Assembly: GCF_029784135.1 (NCBI RefSeq)
Contig: NC_073745.1
Location: forward strand, 100,850,904-100,914,903
DNA: 64,000 nucleotides
Direction: 5' to 3'
Source of the DNA: Toxorhynchites rutilus septentrionalis
Taxonomy: Eukaryota > Arthropoda > Insecta > Diptera > Culicidae
Shown: positions 1-11,431 of the stretch, piece by piece
How the letters are laid out: every line of letters begins with the position of its first letter
How positions within the stretch are numbered: position 1 is the stretch's first letter
Notes under the pieces: generated by a model
Database searches by the model: none
What the model saw: the letters and a program-made list of their open reading frames with translations, nothing else
Told to the model about the DNA's origin: nothing
Made by a program: the position numbers and the translations under genes

Positions 1-504
1 GGAATTGAAACAAGGCATTGATGCCAGCCTCACGTACCCACGATCCAATGTCTCCCCGGTTATCGATTGCATACTCTTCCAGCGCGCGCAGGAAGATTTT
101 ATAAACTTTATCCAAATCCATAGCATCATCCTCGAAGCCAACCGTTTTAACAATGTTAACTAACGCTTTGATGCAATCGCGCCTCATCTCCGATTGATTG
201 TATCCCACGGCAAACATTTCCGGTAGGACGGTTCTCTCGTCTATCGCGTCAATAATATCCCGCAGTCGGAGTTGTAGCATAAATTTCGGCAGCACACCCA
301 GAGCAGACACAATTCCCTGGGCTTTGTGTTCGGTTTGGGTACTGCGAAGATCCTTCAGATAGCCATCGATCAGAGTGGCCATCTTAGATGAATCCTCCGT
401 GCGGTAGAAGGTCGAGCAGAAGGATGAAAACGCACTGACTGCTAGTTCCCTGGTTGTTGTTTTCTCGTCGATAATGGACTCGTCAAGAATTAGTTGCCAG
501 GATT
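1..504 (-). CDS. TBCD: Tubulin folding cofactor D, exon 3 (partial, runs off the left edge)
   Basis: The acceptor TTTCAG ends at 505, and the exon opens with the two bases needed to finish the codon left by exon 2 (reading ESWQLILDES). It stays open for all 504 bases to the window edge. The encoded stretch includes SAFSSFCSTFYR and, near the edge, DNRGDIGSWVREAGINALFQF; the RGD(V/I)G.WVREA motif is highly conserved in TBCD. The remaining C-terminal exons lie to the left of the window. No frameshift or stop is seen, so the gene looks functional in this part. Confidence 0.92.
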
Positions 505-689
505 CTGAAATGAGGATTTAAAATAATGGTCATAAATAGTTTGGATAGCTCATTCTCATGTAGACACATGCCTTAGATGAAATCGTTGCGACCGTACGCA
601 TTCCCCTTGGGAGCGGTCTGTGTTTTTTTTTTATTAAGAACTCACCGGAAAGGTATTACCGGATTAAAACTACATCTCCTAACAAATAA

Positions 690-1560
690 ATATGCAATAT
701 TCACGCGCGGTATAGTAAGGAAGTGCAAAACCGTCACTCTGTCCGTGATAAATGAGACTATCTCTAACCCACTGGCTGTTGCAAACGCCCTGGGAAACCA
801 CTTCCATTCTCTATTAGCGTTAGATGGCTACCCTGAAGACTACACCAGAAAAAAACGTTGTCAAGACAGATTCAATACGGAAATACCAAATACCAGATAT
901 AGACCCAAACCCGCACCTCAACCAACCATTCCACATCCGCGAACATAGCGACCCGGCTGTCGATAAGGGCAAATCAGCGGGACCGGACGGAGTGTGTTAC
1001 CCGCTCCTTGAGAAGCTCACCACAATAGACAAGTCGAAATTGCTAGGGATTTATAAGCGTATCTGGACGGAGAGCTATTTCTCTCGAGAAAGATCCAGCG
1101 ACAGATCGTTCCGATTAAAAAACCAAACAAAACCAGACGCTCGCCAGAGAACTATCGTCCCATATCACTGACCTGCTGCGCCTCCAAGGTCATGGAGAGA
1201 ATGGTGAACCGACGACTGGCTCAACACCTATCCGAAAACCGTCTGCGAGACTTTCGACAACACGCGCTCCGATCAGGCTGTGGGACCAACACATACCTGG
1301 GCACTCTGAGCCATGCTCTGAACGAGGCAAAGACGGAAAACATTCACACCTAACTAGCCGCACTGGACATTGCCAAAGCATATAACCGAGCTTGAATTTC
1401 GGAGTTCTGCAGCAACTGTATAGATGCGGCATCGCCAGTCACATTTCTTTAGTCTTCGTTCCTTCCGGGTAATAAATGGAAACGAAAAACCGAGCGAATT
1501 CGCCGAAGAAACCGAAATTCCCCAAGACTCCGTGTTAGTCGTGACACGGATACCCCTTGG
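690..1560 (+). mobile_element. Degenerate non-LTR retrotransposon fragment, RT domain (I/Jockey type)
   Basis: Translated patches in shifting frames follow the order of a LINE reverse transcriptase. They are ISNPLAVANALGNHFHSL (linker), KSAGPDGVCYPLLEKLT (the GPDG motif), a damaged YRPIS region near 1150-1180, CSKVMERMVNRRL around 1180-1210, LRDFRQHALRSGCGTNTYL near 1240-1300, LAALDIAKAYNRA near 1350-1395 and EIPQDSVLVVT near 1515-1545 (compare GIPQGSVLSVT). Several frameshifts and stops make it dead. It may belong to the same ancient insertion as the RNase H-containing fragment at 8240-8905, which has the same orientation; that link is inference. Confidence 0.75.
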
Positions 1561-2011
1561 TAGGTATTTTCGAGAACCCGTTTTCAATTTATCGAGTATA
1601 AACACACTGTTTGTGATTTCGCAGAATTCATGATTCATCAGTCATCCAAGCTAGGGACCAGACAGCAGCGAAATTACAAGAAATTGATGTTTTCGAATAA
1701 AAACAAGAAGTGGTAGCAAGGTAGACGTAGGACTACCGTTGGCTCGGTAATCATTTATTTGAAATTGCATCTGAATCAATACTTAATGCATGAATGAATG
1801 AATATTTTGAAAGATAGCTGAAAGTTTTTCTTGTTAGTGTGTGGGTGGATGAGTATAAGTATGGAATTGTTATTAACATAAAATTCAACTCTTTCGAACT
1901 TGTTGGTGGCCCCGAAACGAACCTATGGGTTTTGAGTGGCCTTGTAAAAGCAACTGAAGATGTTTGATACATGATAAATTCTTGTTTTCGTGAGAATAAC
2001 ACGAGATTTTT

Positions 2012-2266
2012 CATGGTCACTCCATACGCAGGATAGAAACTGAGTGCGCTATTTCACGGTGAAAACGAAGTAAAGTCTATCTTCGTGGTGTGGCAATTTT
2101 TCATGGCTGTTCCACGCGAAAGCAGAACAGAAACTGATGCTATTCGATTGCATCACGGGAACACCAAGCCGAATGTGTGAATGGGTGCGTCCTTCGCTCG
2201 GACGCATTCACACGCAAACAATTTTTCATGACTGTTCCATGCGAAAGCAGAACAGAAACTGAGTGA
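2012..2266 (+). repeat. Three imperfect direct repeats of about 40 bp
   Basis: Copies begin near 2010, 2096 and 2221 and share the pattern TTTTTCATG, then TGTTCCA, then GCGAAAGCAGAACAGAAACT. The first copy is more diverged. No open frame is associated with them. They look like the remains of a small tandem array inside TBCD intron 2. Confidence 0.6.
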
Positions 2267-2740
2267 AAGTACTCAAGCCTTGCGGTTGTCCGCTATGGTT
2301 TCGCAAATACTAATGCAAGCGAGCAAAACAAATCACAGCTCGCATGTATTCATTATGACGGTTTTTTCAGGTGCTTAGATTTTGCGTCCGTGTTCGGGAA
2401 CACATTGCGATCACCAATCATCATTAATGAGCTTGATTGTTATGATTTCAATAGCTTGCTTTCAATTGATCTTGCAATTTTTAAGCTATTGAAACGATTT
2501 TTATGACCAATAAGTGACAATCATATAATTCGTTGACATTTTATCTTTCGGATGAAGAGATTATTCTACCACTCCATTCAGCCGGTATTAACGTTCAAAA
2601 CATTGCAGTTCAGCGTCACTCTCTCGTTTTCGAAACTTTGAACTTACACCCCGGTACAGAAATGATGTTGATGCCAAATGTATTAAAATTGCACGAAACG
2701 TCCAGATCTACTGTAATCTCGAAATTATTTTTCGCTAAAG

Positions 2741-2812
2741 CTCGGTCGGACATTGCTAAAGGATCGTATCTCATGTTTCAAACTAACCGAGCAATTAATG
2801 GAATCCAGGTTT
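2741..2812 (+). repeat. Dispersed repeat, copy 1 (partner at 7254-7327)
   Basis: The run containing GGTCGGAC, CTAAAGGATCGT and ATGTTTCAAA..TAACCG.GCAAT.GATGGAA..CAGG recurs in the same orientation near 7254-7327 with roughly three quarters identity by eye. Both copies lie in TBCD intron 2. The family is unknown to me. Confidence 0.5.
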
Positions 2813-2817
2813 GCGTG

Positions 2818-3099
2818 TGCTCCCGTGGCCGAGTGGTTAGCGTCATAACTAACATGCCGGGTGTTCGGGTTCGATTCCCGTTCTGGTCGGGGGAATTTTT
2901 CGTCAAAGAAATTTCCTCCGACTTGCACTGTGATCACGCGTATTCTAGAGCTTCCCACTCAGAATGCATTCAAGGCGTGTTATTTGGCATAGAAATCTCA
3001 ACTAAGTACTAATAAAAATGACGCAAGTAATACTACGTTGAGACGGCGAAGTTCCTCTAGGAACGTTAGTGCCATTGAAGAAGAAGAAGAAGAAGAAGA
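2818..3099 (+). mobile_element. Feilai-like tRNA-derived SINE
   Basis: The head is tRNA-like with a pol III A box TGGCCGAGTGG (2826-2836) and a B box GGTTCGATTCC (2868-2878). It is followed by a tRNA-unrelated body and a tail of GAA triplets (3077-3099). An 11-bp target-site duplication AGGTTTGCGTG flanks it exactly (2807-2817 and 3100-3110), which fixes both ends. The architecture is that described for the Aedes Feilai SINE family. Three further copies occur in this window. Confidence 0.9.
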
Positions 3100-3456
3100 A
3101 GGTTTGCGTGCCAGACAGAATAAATTTCGAAAAACGGTAACGAGAGCATATATACATAATAGCAATCTGAAGCATGATGATTTTCTCGCGACACTTTTTC
3201 TAAACGGCTGTTTACTGCAGCTATTTATTCCGCGCACGCATGTGAAAAAAACCTAGAATAAAATCAAACATTTTTAGGTGTACCTGATTTGCAACAACAA
3301 CAACAAAAGAGTGTTTAGATGATGAACAGACTTTGCAAAGAAGATTATGATGTTTACAAACTTTATCATAAAATTTTTCATATTCCAGATCAAAGGTTCT
3401 GTTTAACAATTATCTTTCTACTTTTCTGTTATCCATACATTGTTCATCATAGAATT

Positions 3457-5140
3457 TATTTATTTATTTATTTAAAATGATTGTACATCCCATTGAGAGA
3501 TTAGATCTGATTCACAACTTTTCGCCAATGCACCCGATCCATGGCTGCAGTTCTCCAACTCCCGGCTGCACCGATTCTTTCCAAGTCCTGCTCCACCTGG
3601 TCCAACCACCTCGCTCGTTTGGCTCCTCTCCTTTTTTTCCTACCGGATTCGATGCGAACACCATCTTTGCAGGGCTGCTGTCCGGCAATCTTGCAACATG
3701 TCCTGCCCATCGTTCTCGTTCAGTCTTGACGACTTTCTGGATGCTGGGTTCGCCGTAGAGTTGCGCCAGTTCGTGGTTCAATCTCCTTCTCAATACTCCG
3801 TTTTCCTGTACACCACCGTATATTGTTCTGAGTACTAGGCGTTCGAAAACACCGAGCGCTTGTGAGTCCTTTTCAAGCATCGTCCATGCTTCGTGCCCAT
3901 AGAGAACAACCGATCGAATTAGGGATTTGTACATGGTACACTTCGTACGTGGTTGGAGTTTGTTGGACCTCAAGGATTTGCGGAGCCCATAGTGGGCATA
4001 ACTTCCATTGACTATGCGTCTTCCAATTACACGGCTGTTGTTGTTGTCAGTTGTTATCAACGAGCCAAGGTAGACAAAGTCCTCTACCACCTCGAGCTCC
4101 TCGCCATCGATCACAACATTACTACCAAGAAGAACTCTGTTGCGATCATTTCCTCCTGCTAGCATGTATTTAGTTTTGGATGCATTGATACCAAGCCCAA
4201 TCAGCCTGCTTCGTGTTTCAGGCGGGTATACAAGTCGGCTACCGTTGCATTTGTTCTTCCGATTATGTCCACGTCGTCGGCGAAGCAGATAAACTGGCTA
4301 GACTTGTTGAAAATCGTGCCCCACATGTTGAAGCCCGTTTTCTGCATAATACCTTCCAGCGCCACGTTGAAGAACAAACAGGAGAGTCCATCGTCTTGTC
4401 AAAGTCCGCTGTGAGTCTCAAATGATTCCGATAGTTCACCTGAGATCAGAACACTGCACCGCACACCGTCCTTCCACTTCTCCGGTAGCTGTTCTGTGTC
4501 CCAGATCCTGACTATCTCTACAAGTTTTCCCGGACCTCCCTTGAAGAGCTCCGCTACGAGGCCATCCTTACTAGCTACTTTGTGTTTTTTTTTGCTGATT
4601 AATGGCCTACTTAACTTCATCCATCGTCGGGGGTGGTTCGTCGTTGTTGTTCACTGCACCAGTGCAGTGCTCCTCAACGTCGTCTTGGTCTCATGTTTGC
4701 GCGCTGTTCAGGTGTTAATCGTAGTGCTGCCTCCACCTTCCGATCACCCCGCCTCACCTCGTTTGTCAAGACGCCTCTTTCTTTGTTCCTGCACATTAAG
4801 GCCCGCGGCACAAAGCCTTTGTGCGAGGCGTTTAATTTCTTGAAGAACTTCCGCGATTCTCGAGAACGATAAAGCAGCTCCATCTCCTCCCACTCTTTCT
4901 CTCCCGGGTGGCGCATCCCTTCCCGAAAGAGATGTGTTTGGTGCCTTCGCTTCAGTCTATAGCGTTCCACGTTTTGTCCAATCGCTCATTGCAGCATGGC
5001 TGCGCGTGCTACATCCTTCTTGTTCAGGACTCGTCGTCAAACCATTCGTTCCGTTGTCCCCGTTGTTCATACCCGATGACGATCTCTGCCGTGCTGCTAA
5101 CTGCTGCTTTCAAGGCGTTTCAGCATTCATCGATAATTCA
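3457..5140 (-). mobile_element. RTE-clade retrotransposon, 5'-truncated and degenerate
   Basis: Read on the minus strand, the order is a linker (NEWFDDE, 5030-5080), a basic region (4674-4970), an RT start with KDGLVAELFKGGP and WDTEQLPEKWKDGVRC (4400-4620), QFICFADDVDIIGRT (about 4270-4310), and a C-terminal domain of about 217 residues (4165-3512) with YLGSLI, SLIRSVVLYGHEAWTM and RWAGHVARLPDS. The 3' end is a run of TTTA units (3456-3475), typical of RTE tails. Frameshifts occur near 4210, 4400 and 3600. The endonuclease half is missing. Confidence 0.85.
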
Positions 5141-5158
5141 AAAACGGAAAAAGATACA

Positions 5159-5760
5159 TTTTTGATTTTTGGACATGTTATGTAAAAAAATTCAGCCTTT
5201 AAGAAAAAAACATAAAAAAATATAGCGCCCTCTGTCCAAAGCCATGAAAACAACAAAAACAAATACAGTCAATAATTGTGAAAACGAAATAAAAATTTCT
5301 TGCGAATGTAATATTTCTCCAAAAAAGATTAGTGGCTTTGATTTGATATGTCAATCATCTCAATCGGTCAAGTAGTTCAAAAGTTATGAAGAAAATGAAA
5401 AAAGTCATTTTTGAAAAAAATGAGAAAAAAAAAATTCGGGTGGTCCGAAAAAAATTTTCTCATTTTTTCCAAAAAGGGTTTTTTTTAATTTTTTTTTATA
5501 ACTTTTGAACTACTTGACCGATTGAGATGATTGACATATCAAATGGAAATGGTCACCCTAACAAAATGAAAAAAAAAAAATAAAAAAATACGGGTCTAAT
5601 AGTTTGCGATAAATAACAAATCTTCCACTTTTCACGAAAATCTGAGGACCACTATATCTGTTTGGCATGGAATGGCTGTATATAAATAAAAATGGAAGGC
5701 CAAATGTGTTGGTAAGCGGAAAACCCAAGGAAGGAATGGTCAAAACCGCGTAAAAAGTGA
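5159..5760 (+). repeat. Foldback repeat family, copy 1, with a 190-bp hairpin
   Basis: An inverted repeat pairs about 5345-5440 with 5450-5545: GATATGTCAATCATCTCAAT on the left, complementary to ATTGAGATGATTGACATATC on the right. The outer parts carry the family landmarks GGACATGTTATGT, CAGCCTTTAAG and ATAGCGCCCT. Related copies lie at 51070-51600 (inverted) and 52330-52680 (direct). No coding content is seen, so it is probably a non-autonomous DNA element or foldback MITE. Confidence 0.65.
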
Positions 5761-7253
5761 CTTCAGTGTTTATAAAAATATCTTCAAATCTTCTGTCGAA
5801 CTCATTTCGTAACAAATAAATTTAATCAGCATAACGATCGTATTCATGTGTTTTAATCTGCTGATTTAGTCGCAATATTTTCGAATTGCTTTAAATCTCG
5901 TCTCCTAAATTGTGCTTCTAAGAGTGTTTTCAGTTTTTTTTCCCTTGATGTTTCAAATATAATTTGCTTCGCTATGATGACACGATGAAAAACGAGATCA
6001 TGCACCCACTAATAATCATTTATTGAGGATGTGATTTCTTGGCAGATGTCATTCATTCTTTTAAAAAAAAACTCGGGGTGTGATAATCATTTTCCGAGGG
6101 AGATCCATCATGTTTTAGTGATGAAGGACTTGTCCCTCCATTGATAAAAACTGGTTAAAAATACTTCTTTATTAGACATATCCTGCAAACACATCCTTAT
6201 GGATACACATAACTATGCGGTATCAGTTGATTCGTCGAGATGTGATTAGATTTTTATGAGCTTTCAAACAACGATCTTTCATGGAAAATAACTCATTCTT
6301 CGATAAAAATGAGTTTGGCTACCATTTTGACATTTTTTCGGATTTTCAAAATCCCCTATGTGCCGCTTTAGGTATTGTCCTAAAGTGTCAAAATATTTAT
6401 TTGAATTCGACAACCCATTGCTTCAGGACCGATACCACCAGCAAGGTATCGATTTTCAGAAAGCATCTACGCATCCAGTTGTCATCAGCGTAATGATCAT
6501 TATTCGTACATTAAACAATAACCAAAATACCCGAATACTTCACTTTATTCCTAAAATATGAAAAAAAAAACACGACAATTAATTATTTTTCGATTTTTCA
6601 GATAGAGACTCGCCCTTGAGCAACAATTGTTAAATAACGTATAGCATGGAAGGGCGCGCAGGCATGCGTAGCGAAAAATTGAAAGTGTATTGGTGTAATG
6701 TGGTGTGATGTTTGCGAAAATCTAAGAGAGATTATTGGTTTCATGTACGGACAAAAGTAACTACTCATGATGGATGTTTTATAGTCAATTGAAACATAAA
6801 ATATAATACGGGGAAGCGATTGAAAATTCTTGGATTTTGGCGCCCCAAAAGGGTCAGCGGTTTGCCGCCCGCACACTACGCTACGTAGGAAGTCGTAGGA
6901 AGTGTAGATTTTGAACTAGAGCCAGTTTAAGGCAGAACTCGAAACAAAGAAAAAGTTCAATAACTCTGCCATTGTTGAAATTCGAACATATTCGTAGAAG
7001 GATTTTTATCCTCAAATATGATCCTCTATCATTTCCTGAAAGAATTCGGAATTTTTATATGAGAAAGGTTTTTATATCTCAAGGGGATGAATCAAAAAAT
7101 AAATTCTTCTTTTATATTCAATAAACGAAAAATATATGCATAAAAAATGAGGGTACTTTCGTATTAGCGTCACCGGAGCCGAACATTGAAATATAAATGA
7201 TATAGTTCAAAGCAAAACTTAACCGGGCAAACGTATGCCGTCCGACGCTCGCT

Positions 7254-7327
7254 AACGCTGGGTCGGACCTAACTAAAGGATCGTCTCCTATGTTCCAAAA
7301 TAACCGGGCAATCGATGGAACACAGGT
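7254..7327 (+). repeat. Dispersed repeat, copy 2 (partner at 2741-2812)
   Basis: This is the direct-orientation partner of the repeat at 2741. It is followed by a T-run and by a short doubled motif (TTATATACAG at about 7370 and 7384). Confidence 0.5.
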
Positions 7328-8239
7328 TTTTTTTTTGCAAAAGGCGGGTCAGCGAGTCGGACTCGGTTATATACAGGATTCGATTATATACAGTGAAAAC
7401 AAAAAGAAAGACTGTTTATAATCGAGTCCGCGCTGTAATTTTTTTTAGTATTCCGTTTTTGTTACACAAACAAAATAGTTTAAGTACAATGAAGTAACAC
7501 TAGATGGACCAACAAGAAGGAACCGCTGGGCCACATGAGTTGAGTATAGCTGCATCAAGGGGGTATTCTAGTGTAGAGACACGAATTTCGGACGTTTTTT
7601 CGAGCTCCATAAAAATAAAACAAAGGATATTTTTACTATAATGGATAGTAAAAATATTATCATTACTTGTTCATCGATCTTTTAAAAATAAAACAAAAAT
7701 TGAACGGAGAAAAAATATTCATAACTAGAATAGTTAAGAGCTGATGAAGTGAGGGTTAAAAAAAATTGTGCCATGGCGTACACGAATCCAGCCCTTCTGG
7801 TTATCTGAATAAAAAAAGTCGAACAGATTCTGAATCAGTAAAGATGCCGCTATCGTATGAACCTCGGACAAGTCAAAAACATCTGTTTTTTGACAAACTG
7901 GCGGCCGCTTGAAAAAAAATGCGATCTAAATCGTTTTTTCTCACGTTTACCGATTTTTTTAAAATAGTGAAATTTTAAAAATATCATTTTTAGAGGTTCA
8001 TGCGATAGAGAGATGTCTGCAGATATAAATTCACCAGTTTGAAAAAAAGTAGTTTCGAGAAAAACGCGTTTGAAGTTCATTGTTATGGCCGTACTAGATT
8101 AGATACCGCATCACTAAAATGGCTCTAACTCGGTAAATAATAGGATTTTCGATAAGCCCTTTCTAGGATATATTCTTGAATGCCTAAACTACAGAAATAT
8201 GAAGGATTTTTTTTTATTTTTTTCAAATTTCTAGAATAG

Positions 8240-8905
8240 AATACTGTCTTAAAGAGAGTCGAGATAGGAGTGACGGGTTCAGACATCTGAACAATGTCTT
8301 CCCAGCAGAGGCGGTTGCAGCGACCCATCCATCGGACCGCCCTGTCCTGGTGCTGTCCGACTCGCCCAATGTGATATAAGCAATTGATTCGGAAAGACCG
8401 ACACACCCGTGGATTTAACAAATCCTCATCGACACAATTATGTGCGATGAAGTGGATCGTCTTACAGCATTGGTCCGATGAAGGGCACATTTCACAGGTC
8501 TAGTTCCGAGAAATGATGTGAAAACATGGGTGTTCAAACAAATTGAGTAAAATTGGGCCCGAGATTGGTACGACGCAGGTCAACATGGAACAAGATTAGA
8601 GAGACAATCTCAGGATGGAAAGATCCCCGGGGACACCACGATCAACATGTAGTCTCCAGATTGAGAACCGAGCATGCTGCGTTTGCCTACATGGGCGGAA
8701 ACAGAGGCAGCTTCCGAATTCAATGCGGATTGTTCCGCAGTCACCAGTCAGTGGAACATCTATTTTATAGCACTGTCCACACTACGATGGACCAACGGAC
8801 ACGGGATTCCTGGGAGTATCAGAGACACCCTAGGTATGACACATCCACAATTGCTGCGGTGATTGCATACTTGAGGGACCACAACATGTACAACCGGACG
8901 TAAAT
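8240..8905 (+). mobile_element. LINE 3' fragment with RNase H and C-terminal cysteine motif
   Basis: The first part, in a broken frame (about 8300-8480), reads RPVLVLSDSPNVI, then THPWI, which resembles a LINE RNase H domain. The second part is open from 8553 to 8903 and reads SRLRTEHAAFAYMGG, then CGLFRSHQSVEHLFY, and ends VIAYLRDHNMYNR. That is the usual C-terminus (CG....VEHLL...F.LRD) of I/Jockey-type ORF2. Stops and frameshifts make it non-functional. About 150 bp of probable 3' UTR follows. Confidence 0.7.
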
Positions 8906-9117
8906 TACAACACCAAACGCGCACCATGTAAACGGAGGAGGGTGAACGCCAGACCGGCAGTAAACTAACCGTCTAAACTAAATCCACCGTCTTCCATTAA
9001 CATATAACAGATGAAAAAATATATGACGACACCACTCAAACGGACACGATAATGAAAACGGTAACAACGCACCTAACACAGGATGTAATCAAGGCCTAAT
9101 AGACGAATCAAACTCAC

Positions 9118-9504
9118 CAATTTGCTCCTCGGTCAGTGTTAGTTGGGCTTCGCTACAATTCTTGATGAAGCTGGCACAACCGTGTTTCATATATGTGCCG
9201 CTCATCCCTTTAAATTGTCCACGTTGTCGAAATTTCATCACCAGCTGCCCGCCACGCTCGATCAATGGATTTGGAATTAAACCTGCCCCCTCGAGTCCCC
9301 GAAGTGAGAGGATAATCTCACCAAGAGCCAATGTAGCTCCATGGCGAGCGTTGAGATCCGTCGTCTCGGTCAAATCGAACAATTTGGAGAGGATCTTTTC
9401 CCGCATATACGAAGGGTCGCGTTTCGCCAGATTGCTCAAAGCCTGAGCTGATAGCTCACGGATGTTGGTGTCCCAGTGGTTAACTTTTCTGGCGATAAGG
9501 TGGT
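9118..9504 (-). CDS. TBCD: Tubulin folding cofactor D, exon 2
   Basis: This is a 387-bp exon, phase 1 in and phase 1 out. The acceptor is TTTTCAG (G at 9505) and the donor GTGAGT begins at 9117. It encodes the TBCD core segment with DHLIARKVNHWDTNIRELSAQ, which matches the family pattern DHL..KKV.HWD..IREL, then HEAT repeats with LNARHGATLALGEIIL. The TE-filled intron downstream (9117-505) is about 8.6 kb, against 59 bp for the intron upstream. Confidence 0.92.
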
Positions 9505-9563
9505 CTGAAAAGAGGCCCCAATTCAATGAGAAAATTTTACACAAGTAATATACAACTTTTTAC

Positions 9564-11226
9564 CAATCAACTTCCGCCGGTATTCCTCGAACTGAGCGAT
9601 GAAATCGCTAATCTGAAGAAACGCGTTGCTTCTTACTGCCACGGAGAAAAAATCCGCCGTCGTGAGGATATCGATGCCATGCGGGAAGTTCCCCAGTCGG
9701 CCAACGCTTTCCTGGAAAGCGGCAGAGGCAGCCCTTCGGCAGTTGATTTCCCTGTCGAACACAGCTGTCACCAGCAAAGCGGATGCAATACGTTCGACAA
9801 AAGGTTGCAGGATAGCGGGGTGATATGCCCTAGCGAAAGCCCAAGACATGTAACAGGCAGCATCCCGTATGTTTTGCCCAACATTTCGGTATCCCTGCAT
9901 TTCATCGTATACGAGCGCTTGCAACAGCAACGGGACTATTTCGGGAAGTCTCGCTGGAAGCAGCAGGCCGCGTTTGGCTAGTTCTGCGAGGGCTAGACAT
10001 GCCCCATGCCACGCATCATCCTGCTCTAATGGATTAACCAATTCAATTACCGATGAAACAACTTCGTCGCCGAGAACCTTTGGAAGCCGGTTAGTTAAAC
10101 GACCGATCCCTTTCGCGGAGCTCCATCGAACGATGGTAGAGTTACTCTTCAAGCCAAGTAGCAAGCGTTCGATGATTTCCTCGAGCTCAGCTGGAACTTC
10201 GTCGTCATCATCTTCCGCTTCATCTGGAGACGATTCGTCCAATTTGACTGCGGCCTCCTGCAGGGATGTGGTTGTAATCGTTTTCTGGACGTTAGCTAGC
10301 AGAGAACGCGCTCCCCGTTGATATCTCCACTTTGCGATTCGAGGAGGAAGCAAAACCAGTCCGATACGTTGGCATATCTTGATACATATTTTGTAAACTT
10401 TGAAATTCTTAGACACTTGGTCGTAATCCAGATGAAGTATCCACTCGGCAAGTTTCTCTACATATTGAAGCAGATCTTCACGTTTTCCATGTTTTAAAAC
10501 ACATGCAATCGCTGACAGAGGACCAAGTTTGGGATCGACAACGATATCGGCGCAGGAACTGGCCCAACATAAAAATTGCTCTAAATAAACTGTTTTCACA
10601 TCGTTTCTAATCAAAAACTTAGCGGACAAAAAGGCAGCAATCGGAGTGCAGCTGTCATCCTTGAGACAGTTGGCTTTGCATACTTCGTAAATCCGTTCCA
10701 TCGTACTTTTCTCCCCATCGTTACTGTCGAGTCGGCTCAGGTCGAACGGATTCAAAACCAATATTGAAAGCCACAGCAAACACAGAAATCTGGTCTCCCA
10801 ATTTTTCCAATCTTCCAAATCCTGCTGCTCCAAATAACCCAGCACATAACTCAAATGTTTAACTTCATGGGGCAAATGCCTTTGGAAGGCTTTGAATGTG
10901 CGCACTTTGCATATTTGATACAAATACTTTGCGGCCCTGTGTTTCACTTGCACACTCTGTTCCGCGTCCAAAATGTAAGCCAAAATCCCCTGCACCAGCT
11001 CTTCCAGATTTCCATCCAGCAGGTGCGGCTGCTCCTGATACTTCGATAGCACTTCCGAGTACTCTTCATAGGCTTCTTCGAATCGATCTTCCGTTTGATC
11101 GGTTGCCGGTAGCTGCCCTATCAATTCCCACACCCTTGTTTTGTCCTGTACGTTGAATGCATCCAGCAAATTCTGAGGCCCGTCGTCTGTCGGGCTTTTG
11201 CTGTCATCTGCTATTGATTCAACCAT
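9564..11226 (-). CDS. TBCD: Tubulin folding cofactor D, exon 1 (start codon)
   Basis: TBCD is the HEAT/ARM-repeat chaperone that handles beta-tubulin with cofactors C and E and Arl2 during alpha/beta heterodimer assembly in the cytosol. This exon encodes 554 residues plus one base. It has the conserved FDLSRLD stretch near residue 165, an acidic linker (EAEDDDDEVPAELEEIIERLL) near 345, and HEAT-like helices with RWSSAKGIGRLTNRLP and DDAWHGACLALAELAKRG. The start is the ATG at 11226 in good context (AAAATGG); the frame stays open upstream but only with a TTG. It ends at a GTAAAA donor (9563-9562) in phase 1, reads across a 59-bp intron (9505-9563) and continues in exon 2. A Tc1 element lies about 200 bp upstream. 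The three exons total 851 residues; family members are about 1,200, so the last third lies off the left edge. Confidence 0.93.
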
Positions 11227-11431
11227 TTTCTGTTGGTTATTTTTCACGAAATACTGAGAAACACACGATTTTTCCAACAGTTGCTACGAAATACTATTGT
11301 TGTTGTTTTCGGCTTGCAGCTGAGTGTGGGTGGACGAGATGAATCAGTAGCATAAACGTCAAAATTTGTGCAAGGATCAGAATAATGCTGCCACAGTTGA
11401 TTCGGTACACTGAAACAAAAACGAGCTTGTA

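Larger units (their letters stand above)
505..9117 (-). other. TBCD intron 2, filled with transposable elements
   Basis: The intron is bounded by a GTGAGT donor at 9117 and a CAG acceptor at 505. It holds two plus-strand LINE fragments (690-1560 and 8240-8905), a SINE, a minus-strand RTE fragment and a foldback repeat. I see no coding signal in 1561-2011, 2267-2740 or 5760-8239, which are AT-rich and full of homopolymer runs, apart from a degenerate sequence pair (2741-2812 and 7254-7327). Confidence 0.8.

Noticed and set aside
2818..2900. A tRNA gene
   Set aside because: The A and B boxes belong to the SINE head. The sequence runs straight into the SINE body with a GAA tail and target duplications, and the acceptor stem does not close.
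9526..10321. Plus-strand open frames opposite TBCD
   Set aside because: They are shadows of the conserved minus-strand exon.
11227..11277. N-terminal extension of TBCD starting at 11277
   Set aside because: That start is a TTG. The ATG at 11226 has a good context and is the expected N-terminus.
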